Shown piece after piece: positions 1 through 11,269 of a stretch of DNA of 64,000 nucleotides (the stretch's first letter is position 1; each line of letters starts with the position of its first letter). The stretch is from NCBI GenBank assembly GCA_958298945.1, contig OY282610.1, forward strand, positions 24,018,233 to 24,082,232, given 5' to 3'. The translations under genes were made by a program, and so were the position numbers. Below the pieces are notes generated by a model. That model saw nothing but the letters and a program-made list of their open reading frames with translations. It was not told the origin of the DNA and searched no databases. The DNA comes from Atherix ibis (taxonomy: Eukaryota > Arthropoda > Insecta > Diptera > Athericidae).

Positions 1-540
1 CCAACTCACCAAACTCATCTTACAATATGTCCATTGTTTCGCTTGCAGCGCCATTTTGTTGAAACTACATGTTGACGACATAGGTGATTCCACCGAACAG
101 TATATTTTTCTTGGTGCAATGGCAGTTTTTGTTGTGCCTGTAGTTGTTCATCAGACCAAATGCGATAATTTTGCTCATCCATTCAACCAGAAATGATCTT
201 CGTCGATGAACGCAATATTTTGGTAAGTTGTTCTAAGGCCCACTTGATCCTTGCGTAAAATTTTCCACATAGTCGAGGAACACAATCCCAATCACTGTGA
301 AAGGAAACGAATGGACAAATCGCGCTCCTCTGAGCGCACTCTACGCACACAGGTTGCTGGTTTGATGTCCAATAGCGTCAAATTGCTGCGAAATTTTGTC
401 ATTAATATGCTCAGAAGGTCGATTATGACGGCCATAAAATGGTCAAAGTGCGCCAAAAACACTTTTTTCAAAGAGCACGAAAAATTCAGATTCAAATTCA
501 ATAATTCGTAATCGTTGTTCGGATGCAAGTCTTTCTTCTA
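1..540 (-). mobile_element. Decayed Tc1/mariner-superfamily transposase (runs off left edge)
   Basis: Conceptual translation of the minus strand with several frame changes gives a transposase in order. Near 520-430 is a helix-turn-helix segment with YGRHNRPSE. Near 370-310 is the linker VRRVRSEE. Near 290-250 is LGL..STMWKILRKD, and near 215-190 the catalytic-core start FIDEDHFWLNG, whose D is the first catalytic acid of this family. RIWSDEQ and KLPLHQEKYTV follow near 160-90, then FQQNGAASETMDIL near 60-25, where the family has D in place of this N. Frameshifts and stops are numerous, so the gene is dead. The C-terminal part and the right-hand inverted repeat would lie outside the window. 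In life the enzyme cuts and pastes DNA into TA sites. Confidence 0.85.
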
Positions 541-1500
541 TGATTAAATGGCAAAACCAACTGAGTACTTTTGCTGTCAAAAATGAAAACATGAAAAACC
601 AAATGGCAAAAAAATAATGTGAATTTTACGTAAGCTTAAATTTGAATATGTAAATTCATGATCGAAAAAGGAAAATATTATTGCGCTAAAAAGAAAGACT
701 ACAAATAGTAATCATGTGTGATAGTATAGAGATTCAAAAGAGATGAACTTAAAAGCTCACAATGCCATTCAATCGAGTCTCACAAAACGAATATTTTTAA
801 ATCGTTTGATTTGATTTAAAATGATTTGCCAAAGAATTCAGCCGGTTCAGTTAATTCACATCTTTCTGTAAGCCATTTGCTATTTGCACTCGAAAATAAA
901 TGCAATTGCCACGCAGTAAATTCTCGTACGTTCAGAGTCATGATTCCGTAGCTGTTGTTAAAAAAAAAACTGCGTACCTACGAAGGGTAGTCGTGATGCA
1001 ATGGTGAAAAAAGATTGGGAATAGGTATGGTCTGGTGTCGGCACCATTTTATGAAAACAAATTCACCATCAGACCAGACCCACAAGTCCTATCAGCCCAC
1101 ACGACCATCCACCCATCTGCCATGGCTTCGCACTACTCTGCAAGGAAGCATTTGCACTCAAATGCAATTAGTTCACTGCTCTTTTTTGCGTATTTTCTAA
1201 CTTGGACTTGCTGCTAGCTATTATAGCCGTTTAGGTCCGATTCCGGTAATTAAGTTCAACTAATCCCAACCTGTCGCCGTTATTCTCTATGCATCGCCAG
1301 TTATTAAATCATTCCGTTCGCCAAGCGTTTTATTCAACGTTTTCAACTTTCAAAGTTCACCATTGTTAAGGAATTCTGATTTTTGTTTGCAGTGTTTATT
1401 AATCATTTGGTTTTTTATTTTCATTTTCATTTAGAACACTCTCGTGTACATGGAATTATGAAAGAATCGGATTGGGAAAACTTTATTTCGTCTATCACCG
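541..1500. other. Unique AT-rich spacer
   Basis: Only short frames without recognisable domains occur here. Two overlapping plus-strand frames around 1,015-1,217 lie in a slightly more balanced patch but show no motif, and I do not call them. Confidence 0.6.
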
Positions 1501-1512
1501 ATTGGTAATATG

Positions 1513-1530
1513 AATAATAATAATAATAAA
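1513..1530 (-). repeat. TAA/TTA microsatellite, LINE 3' tail
   Basis: Five to six AAT units read on the plus strand, exactly where the minus-strand LINE ends, as expected for elements with trinucleotide tails. Confidence 0.8.
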
Positions 1531-2314
1531 GCGAGGATAGCCAAAGGCACCGATAAGTTCTGCTGTGGTGAGTAACCTTAACTCGGAAAATAATAATATT
1601 GAGGCCTTTAGTGAACCTTAATATCTTATTGGCAGTTACCCGGAAAATATCGTAGGTATCGGGAAATCCCAAACCAAGATGGCGACGTATCTGGCGGGCA
1701 TTTTCGATGTTTCATCCTCTTCGGAGCAAAAAAGAAAAGGTTGTTGCTCAGAATTTGCCCATCCTATTGAGATGATCTCTTAATGGCCAGTAACCACTGG
1801 TTTGTTGAGTTTAAGGACCTCTGACGCCATTTTCTTTTTAGAAAATGTGATGAATTTCTTTTAGAGTGATTAATAGCCGGGAAATTACCCAAAATAGTGA
1901 GGTTTAAATCCCTCGTTCCCAAAACTCTATAACGCACCCCAAGTAGCCCTTTGGATAGCCTCAGAAGGGTTCTGGTCCCATGACCGTAGTATTTGCTTCC
2001 TTTTTGGCAAGTTTGCCTGCCTATTTCATTGCTCCCAATACCCATGAGGTCTGATTCCCACAACAAAGTTATATTCCTGTGTCTTATCAGTTGATTTAGG
2101 ACCATGAGGATCCTAGGAACCTTTTCAAGCAAAAAGTTCTATCGGTAGTCGGACTCTATTTGCTGTCTACATAGGGTCCTTGGTAAATCCCCTGAAACGT
2201 GAATGGGTATTTATCAAGGGCCTTAGATAGACAGTGATAAGATTCGACAATACCCACATCCGTTTTGGAACCATCCGTGCAAAATACGATGACTCCCTCT
2301 TCGAGTGACGCTCT

Positions 2315-2560
2315 CCCCCCCCCCCCCTCCCATCAAGTAAAGCGCTCAGTGATAACTACTTTGAAGGACTTCTATAAGTTAGGTTTCCTCGGCATTTCGT
2401 CCGAGAGATAGTTGGATTTAGGTCCAACACGACCTTAAGATGTCCACAAAGTGTCGCCTGGTTTAAAAGGTTTGCAATGTTCTAACCTAAGAACCCACTT
2501 AAAGCCGCTTCCTTTTTAATATGCAAATGTAATGGTTCAACAGCTTTCGGGGGGGGGGGG
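2315..2560. repeat. Two C/G homopolymers inside the LINE
   Basis: A run of 13 C (2,315-2,327) and a run of 12 G (2,549-2,560) interrupt the RNase H-proximal part of the dead LINE. Long G/C runs are odd in such AT-rich DNA and recur at 33,480 and 41,864. They could also be error-prone spots in the assembly. Confidence 0.8.
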
Positions 2561-2935
2561 TGGTTTCGGCATATTCTTAGGGCATATGTGAAACCCAAGC
2601 TTACCGGGCTTTGAACCCTTGAGCGATAGGTTGCTTAGGCAGTGCGCGAGAGCGACATAGGTGATGATGACCGCAGTATCATTTTTGGTTGCAGACTCCC
2701 GGTTTCACTGAAGAGCCTAAATGGCTCTAGTTACTCTATGAGTAACACTGATAAGGTGTGAGTTCTAAGGTCAACTTTCAGTCCAGAATGACCCCTAGAT
2801 ATGTGATCTCAGTACTGAACTCAAGTTCAGCGCTATTCATCTTGACTTTGATGAGGTTTAACTTATGCTTCTTAGTGAATGGAACTAGAATGAGTTCTAT
2901 GTGTATCAAAAGGTGTCACCAGTTCGCATCACATA

Positions 2936-3725
2936 TACGAGATCTGTTCAAAAAGTATCGCGAATTTTGTATTTTTTCAAAAATTATTTATTTATTCATG
3001 AATATCTATTTTGTCCCCTTCAAAGTAATCCCCACCAGATATTATACACTTGTGCCACCGTTTTTCCCAATCCTCGAAGCACTTCAAAAAATCATTTTTT
3101 GTAATCTTGTTCAGCTACTTCTTCGATGCCGTATTTATCTCCTCAATCGTAGCGTAACGTCATCCTTTCATGGGGCTCTTCAGTTTCAGGAACAAGAAAA
3201 AATTACAGGGGGCCAGATCTGTGGAATACCGTGGCTGCGGCATTATTAGTGTGTTGTTTTGGGCCAAAAATTTGCGCACAAGCAACGATGCGTGAGCAGG
3301 GGCGTTATGATGGTGCAAAAGCCAATTTTTGTTCTTCCACAAATCCGGGCGTTTCTGGCGGATTGCTTAGCGCAACTTGCGCTTTACTTGCAGGTAATAT
3401 TCCTTATTTAGCGCAACTTCCTTATCCTGTGGCAAGAACTCATGATGCATCACGCCCTTACAATCGAAGAAAACTGCAAGCAAAACCTTCACATTCGAAC
3501 GAACTTGGCGCTCTTTTTTTAGTCTCGTGCGGCAGCTTCCATTGGGATGATTGAGCTTTGGTTTCCACGTCATAACCATAAATTCATAATTCGTCACCAG
3601 TTATGATCCTCTGGAGCAAATTTGAGTCGTCGCGGACAGAGTCCACCAGCTTCTTAGCAATGTTAATGCGATGCTATTTTTGGTCGAAATTGAGCAAAAA
3701 TCGAAGACGAGCCAAAACACGTGCA
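2936..3725 (-). mobile_element. Mariner (SETMAR-type) transposase, N-terminally truncated
   Basis: The minus strand gives most of a mariner transposase. At 3,660-3,600 is RINIAKKLVDSVRDD then LLQRIITGDE, with the first catalytic D. Then come VRSNVKVLLAVFFDCKGV and HHEFLPQ (about 3,510-3,430), WLLHHHNAPAHASLL (about 3,330-3,285), where the family has HHDNAPAHT, so the second catalytic D is replaced by H. Next are MPQPRYSTDLAPCNFF (about 3,245-3,200), where the third catalytic D of PCDFF is N, and the C-terminal CFEDWEKRWHKCI and GDYFEGD, with a stop at 2,992-2,994. Loss of two of three catalytic acids and several frame breaks show it is dead. The left terminal repeat starts near 2,938 (CGAGATCTGTTCAAAAAGTA). 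No matching right repeat is seen, so the N-terminal DNA-binding end is lost. Confidence 0.9.
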
Positions 3726-5555
3726 AGCAAAGCTGCTGTCAAAAATTAACTGATCATTCAAAATGGCCGAACTAATCGGCATAAGTAAAAGATATGAATA
3801 CTAATATAACACCATATAAAATCGTAAATCGATAATAATAATAAAAATATATCAAAATCAGGACACTTTAGAATGTATCGTTTCAACAAAAAAACCTGAT
3901 AGACTTAAACCACAGAAGAAAATAAGGAAAAAACTTTATTTATCTTGAAAGTCTACTTATCGATAATAGATGGCGCTGATATGGAAAAATTTAACATTTA
4001 TGATTTTTGCTTAAAAATTATGAAATATGAATAAAAAAAAGTGTAATCAAAAAGATTCAATAATAAAAAAAGAAAGAAAAACATTTTCAGAAAGATTTAC
4101 AAATGGAAAAAAAAATTATGCTTCTTCTTTTCTTGCCCTCAGAGACAATGTTGTATGTTCAAAGAATAAAAAACCGATGCAAAAGGCAAAAAAAAACAAC
4201 TCACAATTTCCGTTCTCTTATTAGGCCTCAAAGTGCTGCACAAAAAACCCCAACAATATCGCCAATTTCATAACGAGTATCAATGAACATTTTTCTTTCT
4301 TCCCTGTACAATGTCTGCTTAGCCTTTCGACTCATATGCAAATTACCGCACATGGAAGAGCACTCAAAATTAAAGAAAACAATTTTTTTTCCTGTTTAAG
4401 GATTTTATCTAATAAAATCGGAGTATTCTTATATCCGGTGATAAATTAAATCTAATTGAAATAAGTGTGCATGAGCAAAAAAAACGGAAATTTTTCATCA
4501 GTTTTTTCATCGGTGGTAATATGCGCTCTTTGCTGAAATCCTTCAGAGTTAAATTAAGAGTACAACACCAGCTGAAACTACAATAAGATTAAAAATTATG
4601 TTTAAAAAAAAATTTGGTGAGGGCGGAGGTAAGGAAAACAGAAATTGGCACAGTTTGTATATAAGCGAAGCCAAAAAATCTATTCAGAATTTTGTAAAAA
4701 AAAAAACCCCATAAAAAGAACCGCAATGCAAAGAACTTCTTGTGTACTTAATTAAATTATTCTCAAAGAGGAAGGAAACTAAAGGAAATCAGAAGGACTT
4801 GCATGAGAGTGTAAATACGTTAAAAAGCAATTATTAAAAAAAATATTTAATTAAATTTTTTTTTGGTAAATAACCTGGTTAAAAAGGAGCCGACTGCGTG
4901 ACTGGCGACGATGACCATTTCTGAAAGGATTGAAAATTTTAAAGTCAATATAAAAATAAAAGAAAGTAACTAAAATGGACGAAAAGGTATTTTGTTCTAA
5001 TAATCATCCAATAAGGAAACAGGACGCAGAGTATTGGTTGCGGCTGCCAAAACAATGAGGATATCATAATTAATTTGAGATTTTCGATAGCATCGTCCGA
5101 TTTTTCGATACCGACTATATCAGTCATTCTAATTGGCCAATAAAAGTTCAAGGATTACATTTTTGTTTTGAGTTCCCATTCTGGGCAGTTACTACTTCAG
5201 TTTATTCAAATAATTATTATGTCAAGCAATGATATCCGTTCTGGTCCTACCAGAGAAGTCCTTCCCATCCGCTAAGGATTGATTTCTTGTTTTGCTTCTT
5301 CAATTTTTTGCTATTATATAAAATGCATTCATCAGTGGAGCAGTAAATACACTTGAATGTTAATTGAATTCTCAAAATATGCAATTTTTTCCTCAAAAAG
5401 ATAAGCTTCGAATCCATATTAAGATAATCTTTATTAATCAGGATAAATATGACAATAGCACGTGAGTACTTGTTGGGTTTCTTGAGTTTTTAATATTCCC
5501 TAATTAAGTGTGTTGGCAAGGTTTTTCTCAAAAAGAGTCTTTCACAAAAATAAAA
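3726..5555. other. Unique AT-rich spacer
   Basis: Long A and T runs with no coherent frame, repeat or RNA gene that I can recognise. Confidence 0.6.
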
Positions 5556-5559
5556 AAAA

Positions 5560-7470
5560 ATGTAGCTCAAAAGACCAGAAAAAAAAAGTTCATTTTTGAT
5601 ATTACTTGCCTTTCGAAATAATTTCAGGGTTGATTTTTCTTTATATTCGAAATAATAGAAAAACGCAAAATTGATTCTGAAACTAGAATTTTGTTTTTTC
5701 TGAAAGTTTTCAAAATAAAAATGCAGGCCAAAAAAATTCCTTTTGATATTACTTGCCTTTCGAAATTATTGTGCGGAAAATTTTGCTTCATTTTCGAAAT
5801 AATAAAAACCCAAAATTGCTTCTGAAACTTGAATTTAATTTTTTTCCTGAAAATTTTCCAAAACCGATCTTAAAAAAGTATGGAAAAAAAAATACATTCA
5901 ACAAAACCGGAAACACACTCCCTTTTTGATATTACTTGCTTTTCGAAATAATTACTGAGTTTATTTGGCTGCCTTTTCGAAATAATAAAAACCCAAAATT
6001 GCTTCTGAAACTCGAATTTTTTTTTCCTGAAAGTTTTCCATTTTAAAAAGAGGATTTCTCAAAGAAAAATGCAGCCCAAAAAAATTTCTTTTTGATTTTT
6101 TTTACTTTTCGAAATAAACAAAAAAAAAATACCTTCTGAAACAAGAATTTCATTTTTTTCTTGCAAATTGTCCACAACCGATTTAAAAAAAAGTATTAAT
6201 TAAAAAAATGCAGCCCAAAAAAAATATTTTTTTTCGAAATAATTACATGGTTTGTTTGGCTGCCTTTTCGAAATAATAAAAAAACTCAGAATTGCTTCGA
6301 AAATTCGACTTTTATTTTCTGAAAGTTTTCAAAAACCTGTTAAAAAAAGAACTATTCAAAGAAAATTGCAGCCTAAAAAAAATTACTTTTCGATATTCTT
6401 GCTTTTCGAAATAATTTCAGGGTTAATTTGGCTGCCTTTTCGAAATAATAAAAAGCGGAAAAATGGCTTCTGACACTCGAATTTTTTATTTTAATTTTTC
6501 TGAAAATTATTACTTAAAAAAATACAGCATAAAAACAATCTTTTTGATTTTTCGTGCATTTCGAAATAATTACTGGGTTGAATTTCGAAACAGTAAAAAC
6601 CTCGAAATTTATTTTTTTTTCTAAAATTTGTCCAAAACTGGTTTTAAAAAAATCATATAAAAAAACTGCGACGCAAAAAAATCCTTTTTAATTTTTCGTG
6701 CTTTTCGAAATAATTCCACGGAATATTTTTCTTTATTTTCGAAATAATAAAAAAAAAAACCCAAAATTGCTTCTGAAACTAAAATTTTATTTTTTTCTGA
6801 AATTTGGCCAAAACTGGTCTAAAAAACTAATTATTAAAAAAATCCGTTTTGATTTTTTCGTACTTTTCGAAATAATTACAGGATTTTTTTGACTGTTTTT
6901 TCGAAATAATAAGAAAGAACCCAAAATTGCTTCTGAAACTAGAATTTTATTTTTTTCTGAAGTTTTTCCAAAACCGGTTTAATAAAGAATTACTCAAACA
7001 AAAATGCAGCCCAAAAAAATTTCATTTCGATATTGCTTGCTTTACGAAATAATTCCAGGGTTGATTTTGCTTTTCGAAATTGCAAAATTACTTCTGAAAC
7101 TTGAATTTTTTTTTTCCAAAAATTGTCAAAATCTGGTTTAAAAAATACAGCCTAACAAAATTCTTTTTTGATTTTTTTTACTTTTCGAAATAGTTTATGA
7201 GTTAATTTTTCTTCATTTTCGAAAAAATAAAAAAATAAACAAAAAATTGCTTCTGAAAATTGTCCAAAAATGGTTTAGAAAAAAGTAGTACTCATAAAAA
7301 TGCAGCCCCAAAAAAAATCCTTTTTGATTGTTCTTGCCTTTCGAAATAATTGCACGATTTTTTTTAATTGCCTTTTCGAAATAAATAAAAAAAAGCAAAA
7401 TTGCTTTTGAAACTAGAAATTAATTATTTTTTCTGAAAATGGTCGAAAACTGATTTTTTTGTGAATAATT
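5560..7470. repeat. Tandem array, about 157-bp unit, 12 diverged copies
   Basis: The landmark TTTCGAAATAATT recurs near 5,611, 5,758, 5,941, 6,107, 6,232, 6,403, 6,559, 6,703, 6,864, 7,041, 7,182 and 7,338 (spacing 125-183). Each unit also has a second CGAAATAAT about 35 bp later, then AAATTGCTTCTGAAACT, a C-rich CCAAAACCGGTTTA block and ATGCAGCCCAAAAAAAT. Copies differ by many substitutions and length changes, so the array is old. Frames listed across it are by-products of the repeat. Confidence 0.9.
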
Positions 7471-7598
7471 ATTAAAAAGTTATTCTTTACCGTCGGTGTC
7501 AAAAGTAAAATGGAAAACTGGAAATCGCGCTTTCAAGGATACATTTTTATGAAAACAACAACAACTTAGGACATCTGGTGGTAATGGAAGATACTTAC

Positions 7599-7686
7599 CC
7601 GCTGACAATGGAAAAGCCATTTTTAGTTGAGCATCTGACGACAACCAAGTAAAGTTCACAGGACGCCATCTGGCATATCCCCGAAT
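7599..7686 (-). CDS. Candidate internal coding exon
   Basis: An 88-nt minus-strand exon candidate. It follows a pyrimidine-rich run (TTTTTTTTATCCTTTTTTGG, then AG at 7,688-7,687) and ends at G|GTAAGTAT (GT at 7,598-7,597), a near-ideal donor. Read from its first base it is fully open: it starts IRGYARWRPVNF, continues TWLSSDAQLK and ends MAFPLSA, leaving one base over. The composition (W, R, P, mixed polar) differs from the low-complexity frames of the neighbouring repeats. I do not recognise the protein. The short island lies between the 157-bp array and an AT-rich hairpin. It could still be chance; conservation in a related species would settle it. Confidence 0.4.
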
Positions 7687-7695
7687 CTTTCCAAC

Positions 7696-7752
7696 AATCC
7701 AAAAAAGGATAAAAAAAATATATGACAATTTTTTACTATCCTTTTTTGGATT
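7696..7752. repeat. Short perfect inverted repeat
   Basis: AATCCAAAAAAGGATA at 7,696-7,711 is matched in reverse complement at 7,737-7,752 with a 25-base AT-rich loop. It overlaps the pyrimidine tract of the exon candidate at 7,599-7,686. Confidence 0.85.
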
Positions 7753-10075
7753 ATTTTAAAAAAGAAAAATTTTCAAATAATAAAAATTTTTTTGCCTATA
7801 GTCAGTATCGAAATGCAACAAAAACGAAATCAAAAAGGACACCAACAATTTTAGGGCAAATACTCTTAAAACGAAATAATATATTTTCCGACCAAGAAAA
7901 AAAAAAGGATATTTTACATTTATTGTTGTATAAAAATAATCGTGCAGTAAAAATAATATTCGATTCACAAAAACGACAACAATAACAGCACCAGCAACAA
8001 AACAACAACTCACTTTATGGGTTTGACTCGTAAAAGTGTGTTATTTTTGTCCCCAAATGCGAGCATATTTACAGATTTTTCATTAATTGATGGCCATTCA
8101 AGGACTTTGCTTTCACTTTTCGAGAAACGACCGTACTGGTCTAAGCATTGTACCCTTATTTTATTAGCGATTGTAATTTTTGAAATGGCTTTCGAGAATC
8201 TCGAATCGAATAGGAGAGTTCCAATATCGAAGTGATGGGGTGCGTTGTAAAGGGGCTATTCGTTGTGATGCGAATGCCGTTCGGCCGATTGTGTTCTATA
8301 TTTTCATATCTTAAGAGAAGAATACGATTAGACAGAATGACAAAGTGGAGGGTCAGTTTCTGAGTCGAGTGCAGAGTGTATGGCACAGTTTGCCTTTTGT
8401 CCTGGGGACAAATATTAGAGATAGAGACGCGAAGAAGCTATAGAATTAGAAAACGGAAGGAATTATGACCATTTGACCAGCTTACGACAATTACTTATCT
8501 CGACCTCATTGTCATCCCCATCGATGCACGCATCTAGTCCGACATTAAGCCATGAATCAAAAGCCAATAAAATCGATGTCGATTACGTTGGTCGACTGGC
8601 AGTGATATCACGATTGTTATCGTCATAATTCAACCCTTGGTCGCATCCCTCGGCAGAAAGTACCACGAAGCTTGAACGAAAGAATCAAGATTCGAACCGA
8701 AAGGGAAACGGTGTCGGCGGGTGATGGGGTGATGTCAAAACGCCACCGAGGGCGACATATTCGCATGACTGTGGCTGTGGCTGTTCGACACGTCCAATAT
8801 CGGTCATTTTCGAAATAAATTCCTCCCCAAGGACACGAATGGATTTGAATTATGAAAATCGAAAGCCAACTTTTATTTATACTCCAAACTCTGTGGCCAG
8901 TCATGCATCTTTATTTCTGGCCTTTGAACTCGATTCCGTTCGAATGTGTGCGCACAAAACTTGCTTTCAGAATAATTTCTAAATTTTTTTCGGTTTTCGG
9001 AAAAACTCAGAGGAATTCGTATCAGAAATTTCGAATCAGATGCGTAATCATGGAAGTGGAATTGCTGAGAGATACCTTCGCCGATTAGAGGAGCAGAAGC
9101 TATCAAAATCAAAATAACTGGGAATCGTAGAATATTTGATGATAGCCATCATATAGCCAATAATGGACTGAGTTGGCCAAACCGCAGATCCTTACTTATC
9201 TCGGTCGAATGCTAAGCATCTGGAAGGCTACGAAAAGCAATCAATAAAAATTTAAATGGTTCTCATTTTTTCATCGGCTTTTGCTTGTCGATTTCAAAAA
9301 ATAAATTATGCCAAACCAATAACTTTGTGCCGTTCAATAAGAACATGTCCTTCGTCTTCAGTAAATTCTAATCATAATGTCATCCCCCCGAATACAAGTT
9401 GTCTTATTGCCTACCAATCCATGGTATGATGACGATGCGAATTGGACACGGTCAAAGCCATAACCAATCGACTTTATCCGTTTTTGCTCCTCGCTCAGCC
9501 AAATATCTAATCCCATCTACCCTCCTCCTGTTCTGCTGTCTGTATTTATTTAAGGGCTGCTTTCAAATCCTTACATCGCTATTTCACTAACAAAAATTAT
9601 TTATTCTGTTTTCTTTTTATTGTTATTTGCTTCTTATTTCGTTATTATGACATGACATTGTCCGTACTGCAAATAAATCCTCCCAATTGGTAGGCAATTT
9701 CATTTGAGAGGCTTTCGTTTGGTTGTCAATTGTGCAACCATTTAAAATCGTATTCGTCGCGGTTGGTGTAAATTAATTTCGAGTAACGAATTGAGTCGAT
9801 TTTATTTGGATTTGCCATTCGCTATGCAGTCCCAGTAATCCGATGCCATATTGAAGTGTAAATAAAATTCCAATCGGAATGGATCTTATTCAATTGTGAG
9901 TCCTTTTCAGCAGATTTTCTATTTTATTAAATCTGAACCGATTATGTTATAAGGACATGAATATTTCCTGATTGTTGTGTATCTGTCCTACCAAGTAATC
10001 GGTTTGCAAGTGCCTTCGTTTGGGAAACACTCACATTTTGCGATGTTTTCTCTCGTTCGGAACAAAATTTTGTTC
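7753..10075. other. Spacer with a balanced island at about 8,460-8,830
   Basis: Mostly AT-rich. The island at 8,460-8,830 is richer in G+C and contains two open frames: plus 8,606-8,818, no early ATG (contains RIPRQKVPRSLNERIKIR), and minus 8,623-8,904, beginning at ATG. The minus frame is preceded by a TATAAATA match (rc of 8,874-8,881), but this lies inside the frame. Because both strands are open I take the island as possible regulatory DNA or exon, undecided. Confidence 0.4.
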
Positions 10076-10079
10076 CGAA

Positions 10080-11262
10080 TTATTAAAATTATTTTCTCGA
10101 CGTTATATCTCGAGATATCTTTTCCATATTTGCAGTCTTCAATATATTCGTTATTTTTGATGTTTTTTTTTTTGAATATTCTCGATGTTTTCGATATTTT
10201 CTAGGTTTTTACGGGTTTCTATATAATCGATATTTTGAATATTTTCTACGCTTTTAATAATTTCATATATTCGATTCTTTGAAGGTTTTCGATGTTTTTA
10301 CTGTCTTAATGTTTTCACTTTAAATATTTTCGAATATTCGATGTTTTTGATATTTTCGATATTTTCACTGAGATCAATAAAAATATTCTTTTATATCTAA
10401 AATGATATTTTCAACATTTTTTATGATTTTAAAATTTTTGTAATATTCGATATATTCGATATTTACAATGTTTTGGATATTTTGGATGTTTTCGATATTT
10501 GTTATTTTTTCGATATTTTCAATGATTGTAATATTTTCGAATATTTAATATTTTGGATGGTTTCAATGTTTTCGATGTTTTTAATATACTCGATGTCTGC
10601 GATGTTTTCAAAGTTTTCGATATTTTCAATATTTTCTACGCCTTTGATATTTTTATATATTCGATGTTTTCGATGTTTTCGATATTTGTGATGTTTTCGA
10701 TATTTTCGATGTTTTCACCTTCCAAATGTTTTCGCTGTTTTCACTGTTCTCACTGTTTTCACTGTTTTCACTGTTTTTACTGTTTTCAATATTATTAATA
10801 TTCTTTACGATTTTAATATTTTCGAATATTCGATATTTTCTACAATATATTTTCGATGTTTTCGATGTGTTCGATGTTTTTGATGATTTCGATATTTACT
10901 ATTTCTGTTTGATATTTTCAATGATTGTAATATTTTCGATATTTTCAATATTTGCTATGCTTTTAATATTTTCGTTGTTCTCACTGTTTTCACTGTTTTT
11001 ACTGTTTTCAATATTATTAATATTCTTTACGATTTTAATATTTTCATATATTCAATGGTTTGGATGTTTTCGATTTTTTGCGATGTTTTCAATGTTTTCG
11101 ATATTATCAATGTTTTTAATAATTTCTATGTTAAAAACTTTAAATTTGATTATTTTTAAATGCGTTGTGTTTGGTGTTCTTCATGCTTTTATTATATGCA
11201 ATATTTTTAGTATTGCCATATTTCCAATTTATTCAATATTTTTGATATTTATTGTTTTGTAA
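10080..11262. repeat. 9-bp minisatellite (TTTCGATAT-like)
   Basis: Units such as GATATTTTC, GATGTTTTC and AATGTTTTC repeat for over 1 kb. A CACTGTTTT subtype forms blocks at about 10,730-10,790 and 10,975-11,010. The segment from the CACTGTTTTTACTG block through ATTCTTTACG occurs twice, about 220 bp apart, which shows segmental duplication within the array. Since the unit is a multiple of three, frames of F, D, V, I and S stay open (for example 178 codons at 10,726-11,262); these are not genes. Confidence 0.95.
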
Positions 11263-11269
11263 ATTTTTT

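Larger units (their letters stand above)
1505..2930 (-). mobile_element. 5'-truncated LINE: end of reverse transcriptase, RNase H and 3' tail
   Basis: The minus strand, read with frame changes, gives the C-terminal half of a non-LTR retrotransposon ORF2. At 2,870-2,780 is the RT/thumb block (KLNLIKVKMNSAELEFST, then EITYLGVILD, followed by a stop). At about 2,290-2,235 is the RNase H start CTDGSKTDVGIVE. At 2,130-1,960 the later RNase H blocks LNQLIRHRNITLLW, the GHMGI-like MGIGSNE and the downstream GPEPF motif appear in alternating frames. Near 1,650-1,600 is the terminal ILRFTKGLNII. The 3' UTR ends in a TTA-type microsatellite (1,513-1,530), which is the tail of the element. RT core and endonuclease are absent, as in a 5'-truncated insertion. 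The RNase H and tail suggest the Jockey/R1/I group; the clade is not resolved. Confidence 0.85.

Noticed and set aside
1764..2132. 122-codon minus frame as an independent gene
   Set aside because: Begins at TTG and is a piece of the LINE RNase H region with frame breaks.
3385..3400. TTTACTTGCAG|GTAATA on plus, another joined splice-like site
   Set aside because: It lies inside the antisense of the mariner transposase coding region, so the match is explained by that gene's sequence.
8685..8710. tRNA B-box-like GGTTCGAATC on the minus strand
   Set aside because: No matching A box at the right distance and no cloverleaf could be drawn.
10726..11262. 178-codon frame of F, S, L, I and D
   Set aside because: Translation of the 9-bp minisatellite; not a gene.
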